A stretch of 64,000 nt of DNA, from contig NZ_JAFCJJ010000015.1 of NCBI RefSeq assembly GCF_018131015.1, forward strand, positions 106,160 to 170,159, written 5' to 3'. This stretch comes from Bradyrhizobium diazoefficiens. GTDB lineage: Bacteria > Pseudomonadota > Alphaproteobacteria > Rhizobiales > Xanthobacteraceae. A program made the position numbers and the translations under genes. Below the pieces are notes generated by a model. That model was not told the DNA's origin. It saw nothing but the letters and a program-made list of their open reading frames with translations, and did no database searches. Positions 51,522 to 59,616 of the stretch are shown in pieces; positions within the stretch are counted from its first letter, which is position 1, and each line of letters begins with the position of its first letter.

Positions 51522-52574
51522 TTACCCGATCGTCCAGACCAGCGGCGGGCGGCCGCTTCCCGTTGGCCGCAAATGGACGCCGATATGCCGGCCGCAGCCG
51601 GCGGCCAGTCCCTCGAACAGGCCCTCCAGCACCCTGGCGCCCGCGCGGTGATGGTCGGCGACGTCGTCCATCAGTTTCCAGCTCTGCTGGCGGATTTCGA
51701 CTGTGCCTTCCGACGTCGCCGTCTCGGCGGCATCGTCCTGCGCGGCCAGCAGCGCGCTGAGGAAGGCTGCAAACTCGCTCGCGCCGCCGCGGCCCATCGA
51801 CAACGCCGCCGCGACCTCGTCGAAATACTGCATGCCGATCAGCTTGCCGGTCAGGTGCAGGAGGTAGCCGGCATCCTCCGGCCCGAACAGCTGCACCATC
51901 ACGGGCGCGGCGGTGCGCACATATTCCATGGCGTAGTTGCGATAGGCCTTTTCGAGGCGCGGTTTCGGCCAGCTCGAGACCGGAAGCGCCGGCGCGGTGC
52001 CGGCGTCGAACAACGGTGCTTCCAGATGCCGCGCGAACACCAGGCGCTGGTCGAGCTCGAGCGGATGGTCGTACTGGTAGTAAAAGCCTTCGAGCCCGTC
52101 CTGGCCGTCGACGCTCTGCTTGGTGCAGACGAAACCGAGCCTGGTGTCGCCGAGCGCGACGCCGTTGTTGGCGTGCCAGCCGCGCAGCATCGCGCGCGAG
52201 ACTTCGCCGGGCACGCCGCAGATCGCGGTGCCCTTCCAGATCCAGCGCGGCGGCGGATAGCGGATCCAGGCCTTGACGTCGCTCTCATACATGTATTCGA
52301 CGTGCACGCCGCCGATCCAGTTGGAGAGGTAGTGATATTGCGCGGCCGCGACCGCCGGCGGCAGATGCCTGAGGCCGAGCTTGTCCAGCCCCGGCAGGAA
52401 ACGCTCCTGCTGCTGGCGGCGAAACACGCGGAAGACGAATTCGGCGGCATCGGCCGTGCCGCGCCGCGTGACGACCGTGAGGATGAGACCGGTGAAATAA
52501 GCGTGGTAGAGGTCGGCGACGGCGCGCCAGCGCTTCCACTGGGCTTCCTGCGCGAGGTCGGCTGTCGCGGTCAT
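51522..52574 (-). CDS. Conserved hypothetical protein
   Basis: 350 residues starting MTATADLAQEAQWKRWRAVA. Distinctive stretches include FVFRVFRRQQQERFLPGLDK, GGVHVEYMYESDVKAWIRYP, and RGWHANNGVALGDTRLGFVC. No signal peptide, membrane helix or known catalytic motif is visible. The alternating aromatic and acidic residues suggest a soluble enzyme or binding protein. I do not recognise the family with confidence. Confidence 0.7.
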   Translation of the reverse strand: MTATADLAQEAQWKRWRAVADLYHAYFTGLILTVVTRRGTADAAEFVFRVFRRQQQERFLPGLDKLGLRHLPPAVAAAQYHYLSNWIGGVHVEYMYESDVKAWIRYPPPRWIWKGTAICGVPGEVSRAMLRGWHANNGVALGDTRLGFVCTKQSVDGQDGLEGFYYQYDHPLELDQRLVFARHLEAPLFDAGTAPALPVSSWPKPRLEKAYRNYAMEYVRTAAPVMVQLFGPEDAGYLLHLTGKLIGMQYFDEVAAALSMGRGGASEFAAFLSALLAAQDDAAETATSEGTVEIRQQSWKLMDDVADHHRAGARVLEGLFEGLAAGCGRHIGVHLRPTGSGRPPLVWTIG

Positions 52575-52674
52575 GTTCGCTCCCGATCGTTGCCTTGATC
52601 GAGTGTGTCACTGCCGCCGATGGCAGGCAACCGACGCACATGCAGGACGCCCTGCATACGACGTCAATTCCGCA

Positions 52675-53088
52675 TCACGAATTTTGCGCGAACCTGGCGG
52701 CGCGCTCGCGCTCGACCCGTTCGGTGACGTCGCGCGCCATCGCAACCGATCCCTGCACCGCGCCGCTCGTATCGCGCACCAGCGCGAAGGTCATTTCGAT
52801 GTAGAGCTTGCGCCCGCTCTTGTGCAGCGCGCGGGTCAGCGTCGGCCGGCCCGCGAGCTTCATCGCGCCGCTGGTGATGGCGGCCTCAAATCCCTTCCAG
52901 TGCGCAGCCCGCAGATGTTCGGGAATGATCAGGTCGAGATTCTGGCCGAGCGCCTCGTCCGCGGAGAAGCCGAACAGCGCGGTCGAGGCGCCGTTCCAGC
53001 GCAGGATGGTGCCGGAACGATCCGAGTAGATCAGCGCATCCGCGACGCCTTCGAGGATCCTTGCGTCGAGTCCGGATTGATCGGTCAT
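52675..53088 (-). CDS. PAS-domain protein
   Basis: 137 residues, one PAS domain: ILEGVADALIYSDRSGTILR, WNGASTALFGFSADEALGQN, DLIIPEHLRAAHWKGFE, then GRKLYIEMTFALVRDTSGAV. No kinase, cyclase or other output domain, so it probably acts as a free-standing sensor or by protein contact. The ATG at 53088 follows GAGGTGATGAG and is preferred over 53148. Cofactor unknown. Confidence 0.87.
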   Translation of the reverse strand: MTDQSGLDARILEGVADALIYSDRSGTILRWNGASTALFGFSADEALGQNLDLIIPEHLRAAHWKGFEAAITSGAMKLAGRPTLTRALHKSGRKLYIEMTFALVRDTSGAVQGSVAMARDVTERVERERAARFAQNS

Positions 53089-53142
53089 CTCATCACCTCG
53101 CGCCAGACTTGGATTTCGCTTTGCATCCTGCCACACATTCAG

Positions 53143-53245
53143 TGTCATCGCCCGACTTGATCGGGCGATCCAGTATCCAGAGGCGGCTGTTGTCGAATCG
53201 ATAGGCTGCGGCGTACTGGATTCCCCGCCTTCGCGGGGAATGACA
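53143..53245. repeat. Palindromic intergenic repeat (103 bases)
   Basis: Starts TGTCATCGCCCGACTTGATC and ends with the inverted partner GGATTCCCCGCCTTCGCGGGGAATGACA (TGTCAT/ATGACA termini). Internal stems are CGCCCGA...TCGGGCG and CCCCGC...GCGGGG. A second copy in opposite orientation lies at 59485-59588, so it is a dispersed element. Confidence 0.8.
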
Positions 53246-53263
53246 GCGAGGGTGCGGCCGGCA

Positions 53264-54370
53264 CTACACCCGAAAGTGCTTGCTCAGTTTGAGGCCCTGC
53301 GCCTGGTAGTTCGAGCCGATGCGCTGGCCGTACATGGCGTCGGGGCGGGACAGCATCTTCTCATAGACGAGGCGGCCGACGATCTGGCCGTGCTCGAGGA
53401 TGAACGGCACTTCGCGCGAGCGCACCTCGAGCACCGCGCGGGCGCCCTGGCCGCCGGCGCCGGCATAGCCGAAGCCGGGATCGAAGAAGCCGGCATAGTG
53501 CACGCGGAACTCACCGACCAGGGGATCGAACGGCACCATCTCGGCGGCGTAGTCGGGCGGTACCTGCACCGCCTCTTTGGAGGCGAGGATGTAGAATTCG
53601 CCGGGATCGAGGATCAGGCTGCCGTCGGGGCGGGCCGAGATCGGCTCCCAGAAATCATCGACCGCATAGCCGGCACGGCGATCGACGTCGACGACGCCGG
53701 TGTGGCGCTTGGCGCGGTAGCCAACGAAGCCGTTGGCCTTCTCGCCCGACAGGTCGACGGAGACGGCGACGCCCCCGGAGAGATCGGCGTCATCGATGTC
53801 GACCAGGCGCTCCGAGGCATGCAGCGCATCGAGCTCGTCGGCGTTGAGGATGGCGTCGCCGGTGCGGAAGCGCACCTGCGACAGCCGCGAGCCTTCGCGC
53901 ACGAGCACCGGAAACGTCTTCGGGCTGATCTCTGCATAGAGCGGGCCATGATAGCCGGCGCCGATCATGTCGAAGCGGCGGGTGCCATCGGCGATCACCC
54001 GGGTGAAGACGTCGAGCCGGCCGGTCGAGCTTTTCGGGTTGGCCGCCGCGACGATCTCCGGCGGCAGCGCGAGGCTTTCCAGCAGCGGCACGATGTAGAC
54101 GCAGTTGGTCTCGAGCACTGCGCCGTCGGCAAGGCTGAACTCGTGCAGCTTCAATTCGTCGATGCGCTCGGCGACGGTGGCGCCGGGCCCGGGCAGGAAG
54201 CTCGCGCGGACGCGATAGGCGATGTCGCCGAGACGAAGGTCGAGGCTTGCCGGCTGGATCTGGCTTTCGACGAAGTCGTAGGCGGGCAGGATCAGCCCCG
54301 CTTCCGCCATCGCCGCGATCATGCGGTCGGGCAGGATACCATTGGCGTCGGCAGCGACCGTGAACGTCAA
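53264..54370 (-). CDS. dcd: dCTP deaminase, two-domain form
   Basis: 368 residues with a TTG start at 54370 (GAGG eight bases upstream; MTFTVAADANGILPDRMIAA matches the family N-terminus). An ATG at 54433 is possible but adds unrelated sequence. The enzyme converts dCTP to dUTP. The dUTPase-fold appears twice: QIQPASLDLRLGDIAYRVRA and STGRLDVFTRVIADGTRRFD in the first half; then DGSLILDPGEFYILASKEAV and EVRSREVPFILEHGQIVGRL in the second. This duplicated length is normal for alphaproteobacteria. Divergent from metZ. Confidence 0.9.
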   Translation of the reverse strand: MTFTVAADANGILPDRMIAAMAEAGLILPAYDFVESQIQPASLDLRLGDIAYRVRASFLPGPGATVAERIDELKLHEFSLADGAVLETNCVYIVPLLESLALPPEIVAAANPKSSTGRLDVFTRVIADGTRRFDMIGAGYHGPLYAEISPKTFPVLVREGSRLSQVRFRTGDAILNADELDALHASERLVDIDDADLSGGVAVSVDLSGEKANGFVGYRAKRHTGVVDVDRRAGYAVDDFWEPISARPDGSLILDPGEFYILASKEAVQVPPDYAAEMVPFDPLVGEFRVHYAGFFDPGFGYAGAGGQGARAVLEVRSREVPFILEHGQIVGRLVYEKMLSRPDAMYGQRIGSNYQAQGLKLSKHFRV

Positions 54371-54475
54371 AAGGTGGTCCTCTTCGGGGTCAAAGGCGCG
54401 GAATAATGAACCTTTTACGGCTAGCCGATGCACGTCTTGACGGAAAGGGCAATGCGGAATATGAGCATCACTTAT

Positions 54476-54530
54476 CCCGTGGTGATTTGAGCCGGCCGGC
54501 TTGCAGCCACGTTAAATAAGTCGCTAAACA
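54476..54530 (+). promoter_or_regulatory. SAM-II riboswitch
   Basis: P1 stem CGTGG (54478-54482) pairs with CCACG (54507-54511), enclosing GATTTGAGCC and TTGCAG. It is followed by TTAAATAAGTCGCTAAAC (54512-54529), the conserved 3' part that forms the H-type pseudoknot. This matches the alphaproteobacterial SAM-II (metA) motif. It precedes metZ, a known SAM-II target, and would lower its expression when SAM is plentiful. Confidence 0.85.
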
Positions 54531-54583
54531 GGCCGGGGACCTCTGTGATCCCGGCCAGTGGAGATTTCCAGGCCGGTTTTTTT
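54531..54583 (+). terminator. Riboswitch-linked terminator with alternative hairpin
   Basis: CCGGCC (54551-54556) and GGCCGG (54571-54576) followed by seven T (54577-54583) form an intrinsic terminator. The same CCGGCC can instead pair with the upstream GGCCGGGGA (54531-54539), making an antiterminator hairpin. This overlap suggests SAM control by transcription attenuation. Confidence 0.65.
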
Positions 54584-54622
54584 GTGACCGTTTTCGCATC
54601 AACGGTCATGTCGGAGGTACCT

Positions 54623-55813
54623 ATGACGAAGTCGCCTGCTGCCACTTACCGTCCCGAAACCCGCCTCGTCCATTCCGGCACGCTGCGCTCGCAATATGGC
54701 GAGACGTCGGAGTCGCTGTTCCTGACCCAGGGCTATGTCTACGGCAGTGCCGAGGAGTGCGAGGCGCGGTTCAAGGGCGAGGACCCCGGCTTCATCTATT
54801 CGCGCTACTCCAACCCGACCATCGCGATGTTCGAGCGCCGCATGATCGAGCTCGAGGGCGCGGAGGCCGCCCGCTCGGCCGCGACCGGCATGGCCGCAGT
54901 GACGACCGCCATCCTGGCCCCGCTGAAAGCCGGCGATCACGTGGTGGCATCCCGCGCCCTGTTCGGCTCGTGCCTTTACGTCGTGCAGGACCTGCTGCCC
55001 CGCTACGGCATCGAGACCACGCTGGTCGACGGCGCCAATCTCGATGAATGGCAGCGCGCGGTGAAGCCCAACACCAGGACGTTCTTCCTGGAGAGCCCGA
55101 CCAACCCGACGCTCGACGTGCTCGACATTCCCGCCATCGCCGAGATCGCGCACAAGGGCGGCGCGCGGCTCGTCGTCGACAACGTGTTCGCGACCCCGAT
55201 CTGGCAGAGCCCGCTCGCGCTCGGCGCCGACGTGGTGGTCTATTCCGCGACCAAGCACATCGACGGCCAGGGCCGGTGTCTGGGCGGCATCATCCTGTCG
55301 TCGGAAGCCTTCATCGCCGAGCACATCCACAATTTCATGCGCCAGACCGGCCCGTCGATCTCGCCGTTCAACGCCTGGGTCCTGCTCAAGGGCCTGGAGA
55401 CGCTGGGCGTGCGCGTGCGCGCGCAGACCGACACGGCGGCGCGCATTGCCGAGGTGCTGGCGAGCCATCCCAAGATTTCGCGGCTGGTCTATCCCGGTCG
55501 CGCCGATCATCCGCAGGCGGCTCTCGTGAAGAAGCAGATGCGCGGCGGCTCGACGCTGGTCGGCTTCGAGGTCAAGGGCGGCAAGGCGGCGGCGTTCCGC
55601 GTGCTCAACGAGCTCAAGCTTGCAAAGATCTCGAACAATCTCGGCGATGCCAAGAGCCTCGTGACGCATCCGGCCACCACGACGCATCAGCGCCTGAAGC
55701 CGGAGGATCGCGCCGCGCTCGGCATCAGCGAGGGTTTTATCCGCTTCTCCGCGGGACTCGAGCACGCCGACGATCTGATCGAGGATCTCACCGCGGCGCT
55801 GGAGAAGGCGTGA
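54623..55813 (+). CDS. metZ: O-succinylhomoserine sulfhydrylase
   Basis: 396 residues, Cys/Met metabolism PLP enzyme. It makes homocysteine from O-succinylhomoserine and sulfide in methionine synthesis. Family motifs: SRYSNPTIAMFERRMIELEG, TGMAAVTTAILAPLKAGDHV, FLESPTNPTLDVLDIPAIAE, and the PLP lysine in YSATKHIDGQGRCLGG. The C-terminal segment SLVTHPATTTHQRLKPEDRA is also typical. The start at 54623 follows GGAGG; the preceding SAM-II riboswitch shows regulation by SAM. Length normal. Confidence 0.93.
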   Translation: MTKSPAATYRPETRLVHSGTLRSQYGETSESLFLTQGYVYGSAEECEARFKGEDPGFIYSRYSNPTIAMFERRMIELEGAEAARSAATGMAAVTTAILAPLKAGDHVVASRALFGSCLYVVQDLLPRYGIETTLVDGANLDEWQRAVKPNTRTFFLESPTNPTLDVLDIPAIAEIAHKGGARLVVDNVFATPIWQSPLALGADVVVYSATKHIDGQGRCLGGIILSSEAFIAEHIHNFMRQTGPSISPFNAWVLLKGLETLGVRVRAQTDTAARIAEVLASHPKISRLVYPGRADHPQAALVKKQMRGGSTLVGFEVKGGKAAAFRVLNELKLAKISNNLGDAKSLVTHPATTTHQRLKPEDRAALGISEGFIRFSAGLEHADDLIEDLTAALEKA

Positions 55814-55814
55814 G

Positions 55815-55864
55815 GTTGTCGTCCCGGCCTAGCGCGCAATTGCGCGCTAGGCCGGGACGACAAC
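55815..55864. repeat. Perfect 50-base palindrome between convergent genes
   Basis: Two 25-base arms that are exact reverse complements (GTTGTCGTCCCGGCCTAGCG ...), with no loop. It begins two bases after metZ ends and finishes one base before the stop codon of the convergent SGNH gene. It probably acts as a bidirectional transcription end, though it lacks a T tract; its GTCGTCCCGGC core is shared with other repeats of the window. Confidence 0.8.
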
Positions 55865-56869
55865 CTACATCGGCCGATATGCGCGCACGTCGGCCGGCAC
55901 GTTGACGCCGAGCTTGATCTGGCCGACCGAGCGAATGATGTCGTCGCCGAGCAGCTGGGCGAAGCAGGCATAGCCCCAGTCGTTCATGTGCAGGCCATCG
56001 GCGATCACGAAGCTCTCGACCGGGATCGCCTGCTTCTCGTGCCAGTCGCGCATCACCTCGAAGCGCGGAAAGATGCCGACGTGACGGAGTTCGGCGACCT
56101 TGCCGAGCAGCTTCACCATCCTGCCGGCGCTCTCCGGACGCTGGTTCACCGCCGGCGAATATTGCGGATCGACCAGCACGATGTCGGCGCTGCCGGCGGC
56201 CTGGATCATGGCGATGCCGTCCTCGACGAGCTTGGCGGTGTCGCCGGGATCGAGATTGCGCAGCACCGCGTTGGTGCCGACCTGCCAGATCACCAGATCC
56301 GGATGCACGTCGATCACCTCCTTCTGGAGGCGCTTCATCATCTCGGGCGCGTCCTCGCCGCCGACGCCGGCGTTGATGACGGTGATGTCGGCGGTCGGAT
56401 AGTGCCGGCGAAGCTGCGCGGCAAGGCGGTTCGGATAGTTGAACTCGGGCGAGCTCGCGCCATAGCCGGCGGTCGAGGACGATCCGAACGCGACGATCAC
56501 GACCGGCTTGCCGGCGACGAGCCGCGCTGCGACATGCGGCAGCGAGCCCATCGTCTTCGCGCCGCCCTTCGGCGGCAGGCAGGGCACGCGGCTGAAGATA
56601 TCGCCCGCGGATTTCGCCACCTGCTTCACCTTGTCGATCGCACGCGCGGTGATGCCGCGCTGCTCGGTGGATGACGGTTGGCTCGTGGTCGCGATCGCGG
56701 TCTGGGAGGGCGAGGCGGGAGCGGGACTAGCGGCCTGCTGCGGAGCAACCGCAGCCTGCACAGTCTGCGCCTGCGCGCGCGCCTGCGAGACAGGCACCAG
56801 CAGCAGAAGGGCCGCCGCTGCGGGCGCGGCCAGCCATGCCATCAGACGAAAAGGGTGGAGAGAACTCAT
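55865..56869 (-). CDS. Exported SGNH-fold hydrolase
   Basis: 334 residues. Signal peptide at about 1-33 (AWLAAPAAAALLLLVPVSQA), a Pro/Ala/Ser/Thr-rich linker, then an SGNH/GDSL hydrolase: block I VVIVAFGSSSTAGYGASS with the Ser nucleophile, GVGGEDAPEMMKR, VIWQVGTNAVLR with the Asn, and the catalytic DGLHMND with Asp and His. It is predicted to be a periplasmic acyl-hydrolase or acyltransferase. It lies downstream of a second SGNH protein and opgC on the same strand, so it may modify periplasmic glucans. Confidence 0.85.
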   Translation of the reverse strand: MSSLHPFRLMAWLAAPAAAALLLLVPVSQARAQAQTVQAAVAPQQAASPAPASPSQTAIATTSQPSSTEQRGITARAIDKVKQVAKSAGDIFSRVPCLPPKGGAKTMGSLPHVAARLVAGKPVVIVAFGSSSTAGYGASSPEFNYPNRLAAQLRRHYPTADITVINAGVGGEDAPEMMKRLQKEVIDVHPDLVIWQVGTNAVLRNLDPGDTAKLVEDGIAMIQAAGSADIVLVDPQYSPAVNQRPESAGRMVKLLGKVAELRHVGIFPRFEVMRDWHEKQAIPVESFVIADGLHMNDWGYACFAQLLGDDIIRSVGQIKLGVNVPADVRAYRPM

Positions 56870-56881
56870 TAACGCTAGACC

Positions 56882-57652
56882 TCAATTTTGCGGCTGGGCC
56901 GGCCCGAGATGGGCAGCATCCATCACGAACTGCGCCAGGGCCCGGCCCAGACAGTCATGAACCTGCTTCGCCATTTCCGGACCGCGGGACGAGTTGAACA
57001 GGTCGAACTGCCCCTGATCATTCCATTGCCGCATGATCGCGAAACGGTCGAACAGGGGAATGTCGTGCTCCTGTGCAACCACGCGCATGTTGTCGAGATA
57101 GGGCGGCACAGAGATCATGGTCTCGGTCCGCGGGCTGTACTGCAAGTTCATCAAGACGACGTCTGCCCCTGCGTTCTGCAGCGCAGCAACCCCTTCGGTT
57201 ACGGCGCCTCTAAAATCGTCGGGATCGATGGATCGGATAGCATCCACCGTCCCGGTCTGCCAGATGACCAAAGTAGGCGCTTTTGCTTCCATGAGCTTAA
57301 CGAAGGTCGCGGCGGTCTCCTCGGCCGTCTTCTTGCTCTGTATTTCTACGGAGACGTGCACGGGCTCGGCGGGCGGCAGCTTGTCCTTCAAGATGGTCTG
57401 CATCCGCGCCGGATACGAACTCTCCTCGGAGGCCGGAATCCGGGTCGAGCCGCTGCCGATGACCAGGATTTCAAGCGGCTTGCCGGCCTTGACGGCATCG
57501 GCGACCTTGGGAAGCTGGCTTTCGGTTGCGAGCAGATAGGACGGCACGTCACAGGCCGCGGGCGCTTGCAGCGCAGCATCTCCCGCGCGCGCCGGAGGCG
57601 CGGCAAGTCCGCCGCATAGCAGGATCAGGCTCAGGAAAACCTTCGCCTTCAT
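56882..57652 (-). CDS. Exported SGNH-like protein, degenerate
   Basis: 256 residues with a signal peptide (MKAKVFLSLILLCGGLAAPP). It shares the SGNH layout with its neighbour: ILVIGSGSTRIPASEESSYP in block I position, VIWQTGTVDAIRSIDPDDFR where the Asn would be expected (here Thr-Val), and no clear DxxH at the end. So the catalytic set appears incomplete. Periplasmic. Its start codon ATG shares one base with the opgC stop, indicating coupled translation. Confidence 0.75.
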   Translation of the reverse strand: MKAKVFLSLILLCGGLAAPPARAGDAALQAPAACDVPSYLLATESQLPKVADAVKAGKPLEILVIGSGSTRIPASEESSYPARMQTILKDKLPPAEPVHVSVEIQSKKTAEETAATFVKLMEAKAPTLVIWQTGTVDAIRSIDPDDFRGAVTEGVAALQNAGADVVLMNLQYSPRTETMISVPPYLDNMRVVAQEHDIPLFDRFAIMRQWNDQGQFDLFNSSRGPEMAKQVHDCLGRALAQFVMDAAHLGPAQPQN

Positions 57653-58908
57653 CAGCCCCCTCCCGCCAGATCGGCGTTGCCGGCGGCGTTTTTGGTTTTC
57701 GCACCGCTCTTGTCAGCCACCTGCTTGTACCACGAAATCACCCAGGCCATGCCCCACATGACCAGGATTCCGCAGAGACTAATCAGCGCATGCATGCCCG
57801 GGCCGCCGGAGACCTCGGCCAGGATGAAGTGGCCGGCGAAGGCCAGGAAGACGCCGAGGCAGAATATCTCGAGGGAATGCTGGCCGCACAGGATCAATGG
57901 CCGCAGCCAGGGCGATTTGAGGCCCGGCCAGTCCCGCGGCAGGAAGCGCACGGTGAGTGCGGCCAGCGCCAGGAAGTGCGTGAAGCGCAGCACGTCGAGA
58001 TTGGCCTTGTCGATCGGATACATCCACTGCTCGATCCGCTTCGGCATGAAGTGGGAGAGCTGCGGCACGTACCAGGTCAGCGTCACGTAGAACGCCGCGA
58101 CGAGATAGGCGATCGAGATCCACATCGTCACGCGTGACGCCAGGATGCGCGACATGCGTCGCGCACCGCCGAGCGCGCACCAGGCGCCGAACACGAAGAG
58201 CAATTGCCAGGCGAAGGGGTTGAAGGCCCAGAAGCCGTTGGGATAGGCCGTGAGGTAGAGGTCGTATTGCCAGGTCGCGGCGTAGAGCAGGACCGAGAGG
58301 CCGAGCGTCACGTCGGGCCGCCATTTCATCAGCCACAGGATCAGGGGTAGTGCCAGCATGAGAATGATGTAGAGCGGCAGCACGTCCATGTTGACCGGGC
58401 GGAAGCGCAAGAGCAGCGCCTGCACGATGGTGACGTCGGGCTGCTTGAGGAAATCCATGATGCCCATCTCTTCGGTGTAGAGCGGGTTCTCGAAGCTGGT
58501 CGCGACGTAGGAGATTTCGGCGAGGAAGATCGTGAACAGGAAGACGTGCGCGACGTAGATCTGCCAGACCCGGCGCAGGATGCGCGCGGTGGCGATGACG
58601 AAGCCGCTTTCCAGCATCGCGCGGCCGTAGACGAAGGCGGCGGTGTAGCCGGAGATGAAGATGAAGATCTCGGTGGCGTCGCTGAAGCCGTAATTGCGGA
58701 TCGTGAGCCAGGTCAGCAGGCTCGGCGGCAAATGGTCGACGAAGATCAGCCACAGCGCGAGCCCCCGGAACAGATCGAGCCGCAGCTCGCGCTCGCCGAT
58801 GGACGGCAGCGTGATGGCCGGCGATACGGCGCGCGGCTTCGCCTCCACGGGCGGCGCGCCCACGGTTCCCGCAATCGTCGATCCCGTCACTTGGTCGGCA
58901 ATGGTCAT
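57652..58908 (-). CDS. opgC: OpgC-family membrane acyltransferase
   Basis: 418 residues, about ten membrane helices. The OpgC signature is seen in ELRLDLFRGLALWLIFVDHL, FSDATEIFIFISGYTAAFVY, and NMDVLPLYIILMLALPLILW. OpgC succinylates osmoregulated periplasmic glucans. Several starts exist; ATG 58908 was chosen because conservation begins soon after it. It heads a three-gene operon with the two SGNH proteins, which suggests joint tailoring of periplasmic glucans. Confidence 0.87.
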   Translation of the reverse strand: MTIADQVTGSTIAGTVGAPPVEAKPRAVSPAITLPSIGERELRLDLFRGLALWLIFVDHLPPSLLTWLTIRNYGFSDATEIFIFISGYTAAFVYGRAMLESGFVIATARILRRVWQIYVAHVFLFTIFLAEISYVATSFENPLYTEEMGIMDFLKQPDVTIVQALLLRFRPVNMDVLPLYIILMLALPLILWLMKWRPDVTLGLSVLLYAATWQYDLYLTAYPNGFWAFNPFAWQLLFVFGAWCALGGARRMSRILASRVTMWISIAYLVAAFYVTLTWYVPQLSHFMPKRIEQWMYPIDKANLDVLRFTHFLALAALTVRFLPRDWPGLKSPWLRPLILCGQHSLEIFCLGVFLAFAGHFILAEVSGGPGMHALISLCGILVMWGMAWVISWYKQVADKSGAKTKNAAGNADLAGGG

Positions 58909-59085
58909 CGGGGTGCAAAAACCCTTGAATCGCGACATGTGTATGAGTTTACCGGTCCGGCCGCCACCTCGCAAAGGCCGGATCACGTCCGGATTTCATT
59001 CCGCGCGAATTCTGGCGGCACGATGTCGCGAAAGCCGGAGCTCGGGCGTTTGGTTCCCGGGCGGATTTCGCTATGATGACCAACC

Positions 59086-59478
59086 ATGTACCGCGCCGTA
59101 ACCCGCCAGATCGAAGTCACCGTCGAGCCGAACTTTGTCCCGGAGCAGTCTTCCGCCGAGCGCTCGCGCTATTTCTGGTCCTATAGCATCGTCATCACCA
59201 ATTCCGGCGCCGAGACCGTGCAGCTCAAGACGCGGCACTGGATCATCACCGACGCCTCCGGCCGGCAGCAGGAGGTGAAGGGCGAGGGCGTGGTCGGCGA
59301 ACAGCCGATCCTGGCGCCCGGCGAGCGCTTCGAATACACCTCCGGCGTCAACCTCACGACCGCCTCCGGCTTCATGACCGGCCGCTACCAGATGGTCAGC
59401 GAAAGCGGCGAGCGTTTCGAGATCGACGTGCCGACCTTCTCGCTCGATAGCCCGGACAGCAAGCGGGTGCTGAACTAG
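59086..59478 (+). CDS. apaG: ApaG protein
   Basis: 130 residues, normal length. ApaG/DUF525 beta-sandwich: TRQIEVTVEPNFVPEQSSAE, FWSYSIVITNSGAETVQLKT, RHWIITDASGRQQEVKGEGV, VGEQPILAPGERFEYTSGVN, then MTGRYQMVSESGERFEIDVP. The glycine-rich GEGVVGEQP segment is typical. Role is poorly known (linked to metal and Ap4A metabolism and stress). Single gene divergent from opgC. Confidence 0.95.
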   Translation: MYRAVTRQIEVTVEPNFVPEQSSAERSRYFWSYSIVITNSGAETVQLKTRHWIITDASGRQQEVKGEGVVGEQPILAPGERFEYTSGVNLTTASGFMTGRYQMVSESGERFEIDVPTFSLDSPDSKRVLN

Positions 59479-59484
59479 GCTGGA

Positions 59485-59588
59485 TGTCATTCCCCGCGAA
59501 AGCGGGGAATCCAGTACGCCGCGCGCCCTCGATTGAATCACCGCCGTCTCGGAGTACTGGATCGCCCGGTCGAGGCCGGGCGATGACA
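59485..59588. repeat. Palindromic intergenic repeat, second copy
   Basis: TGTCATTCCCCGCGAAAGCG at the left and ...GATCGCCCGGTCGAGGCCGGGCGATGACA at the right. This is the same element as at 53143-53245 in opposite orientation, 104 bases. Lies between the convergent apaG and hslO genes. Confidence 0.8.
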
Positions 59589-59616
59589 CCGAATTTGTGG
59601 TACGTACCGTGACGCC

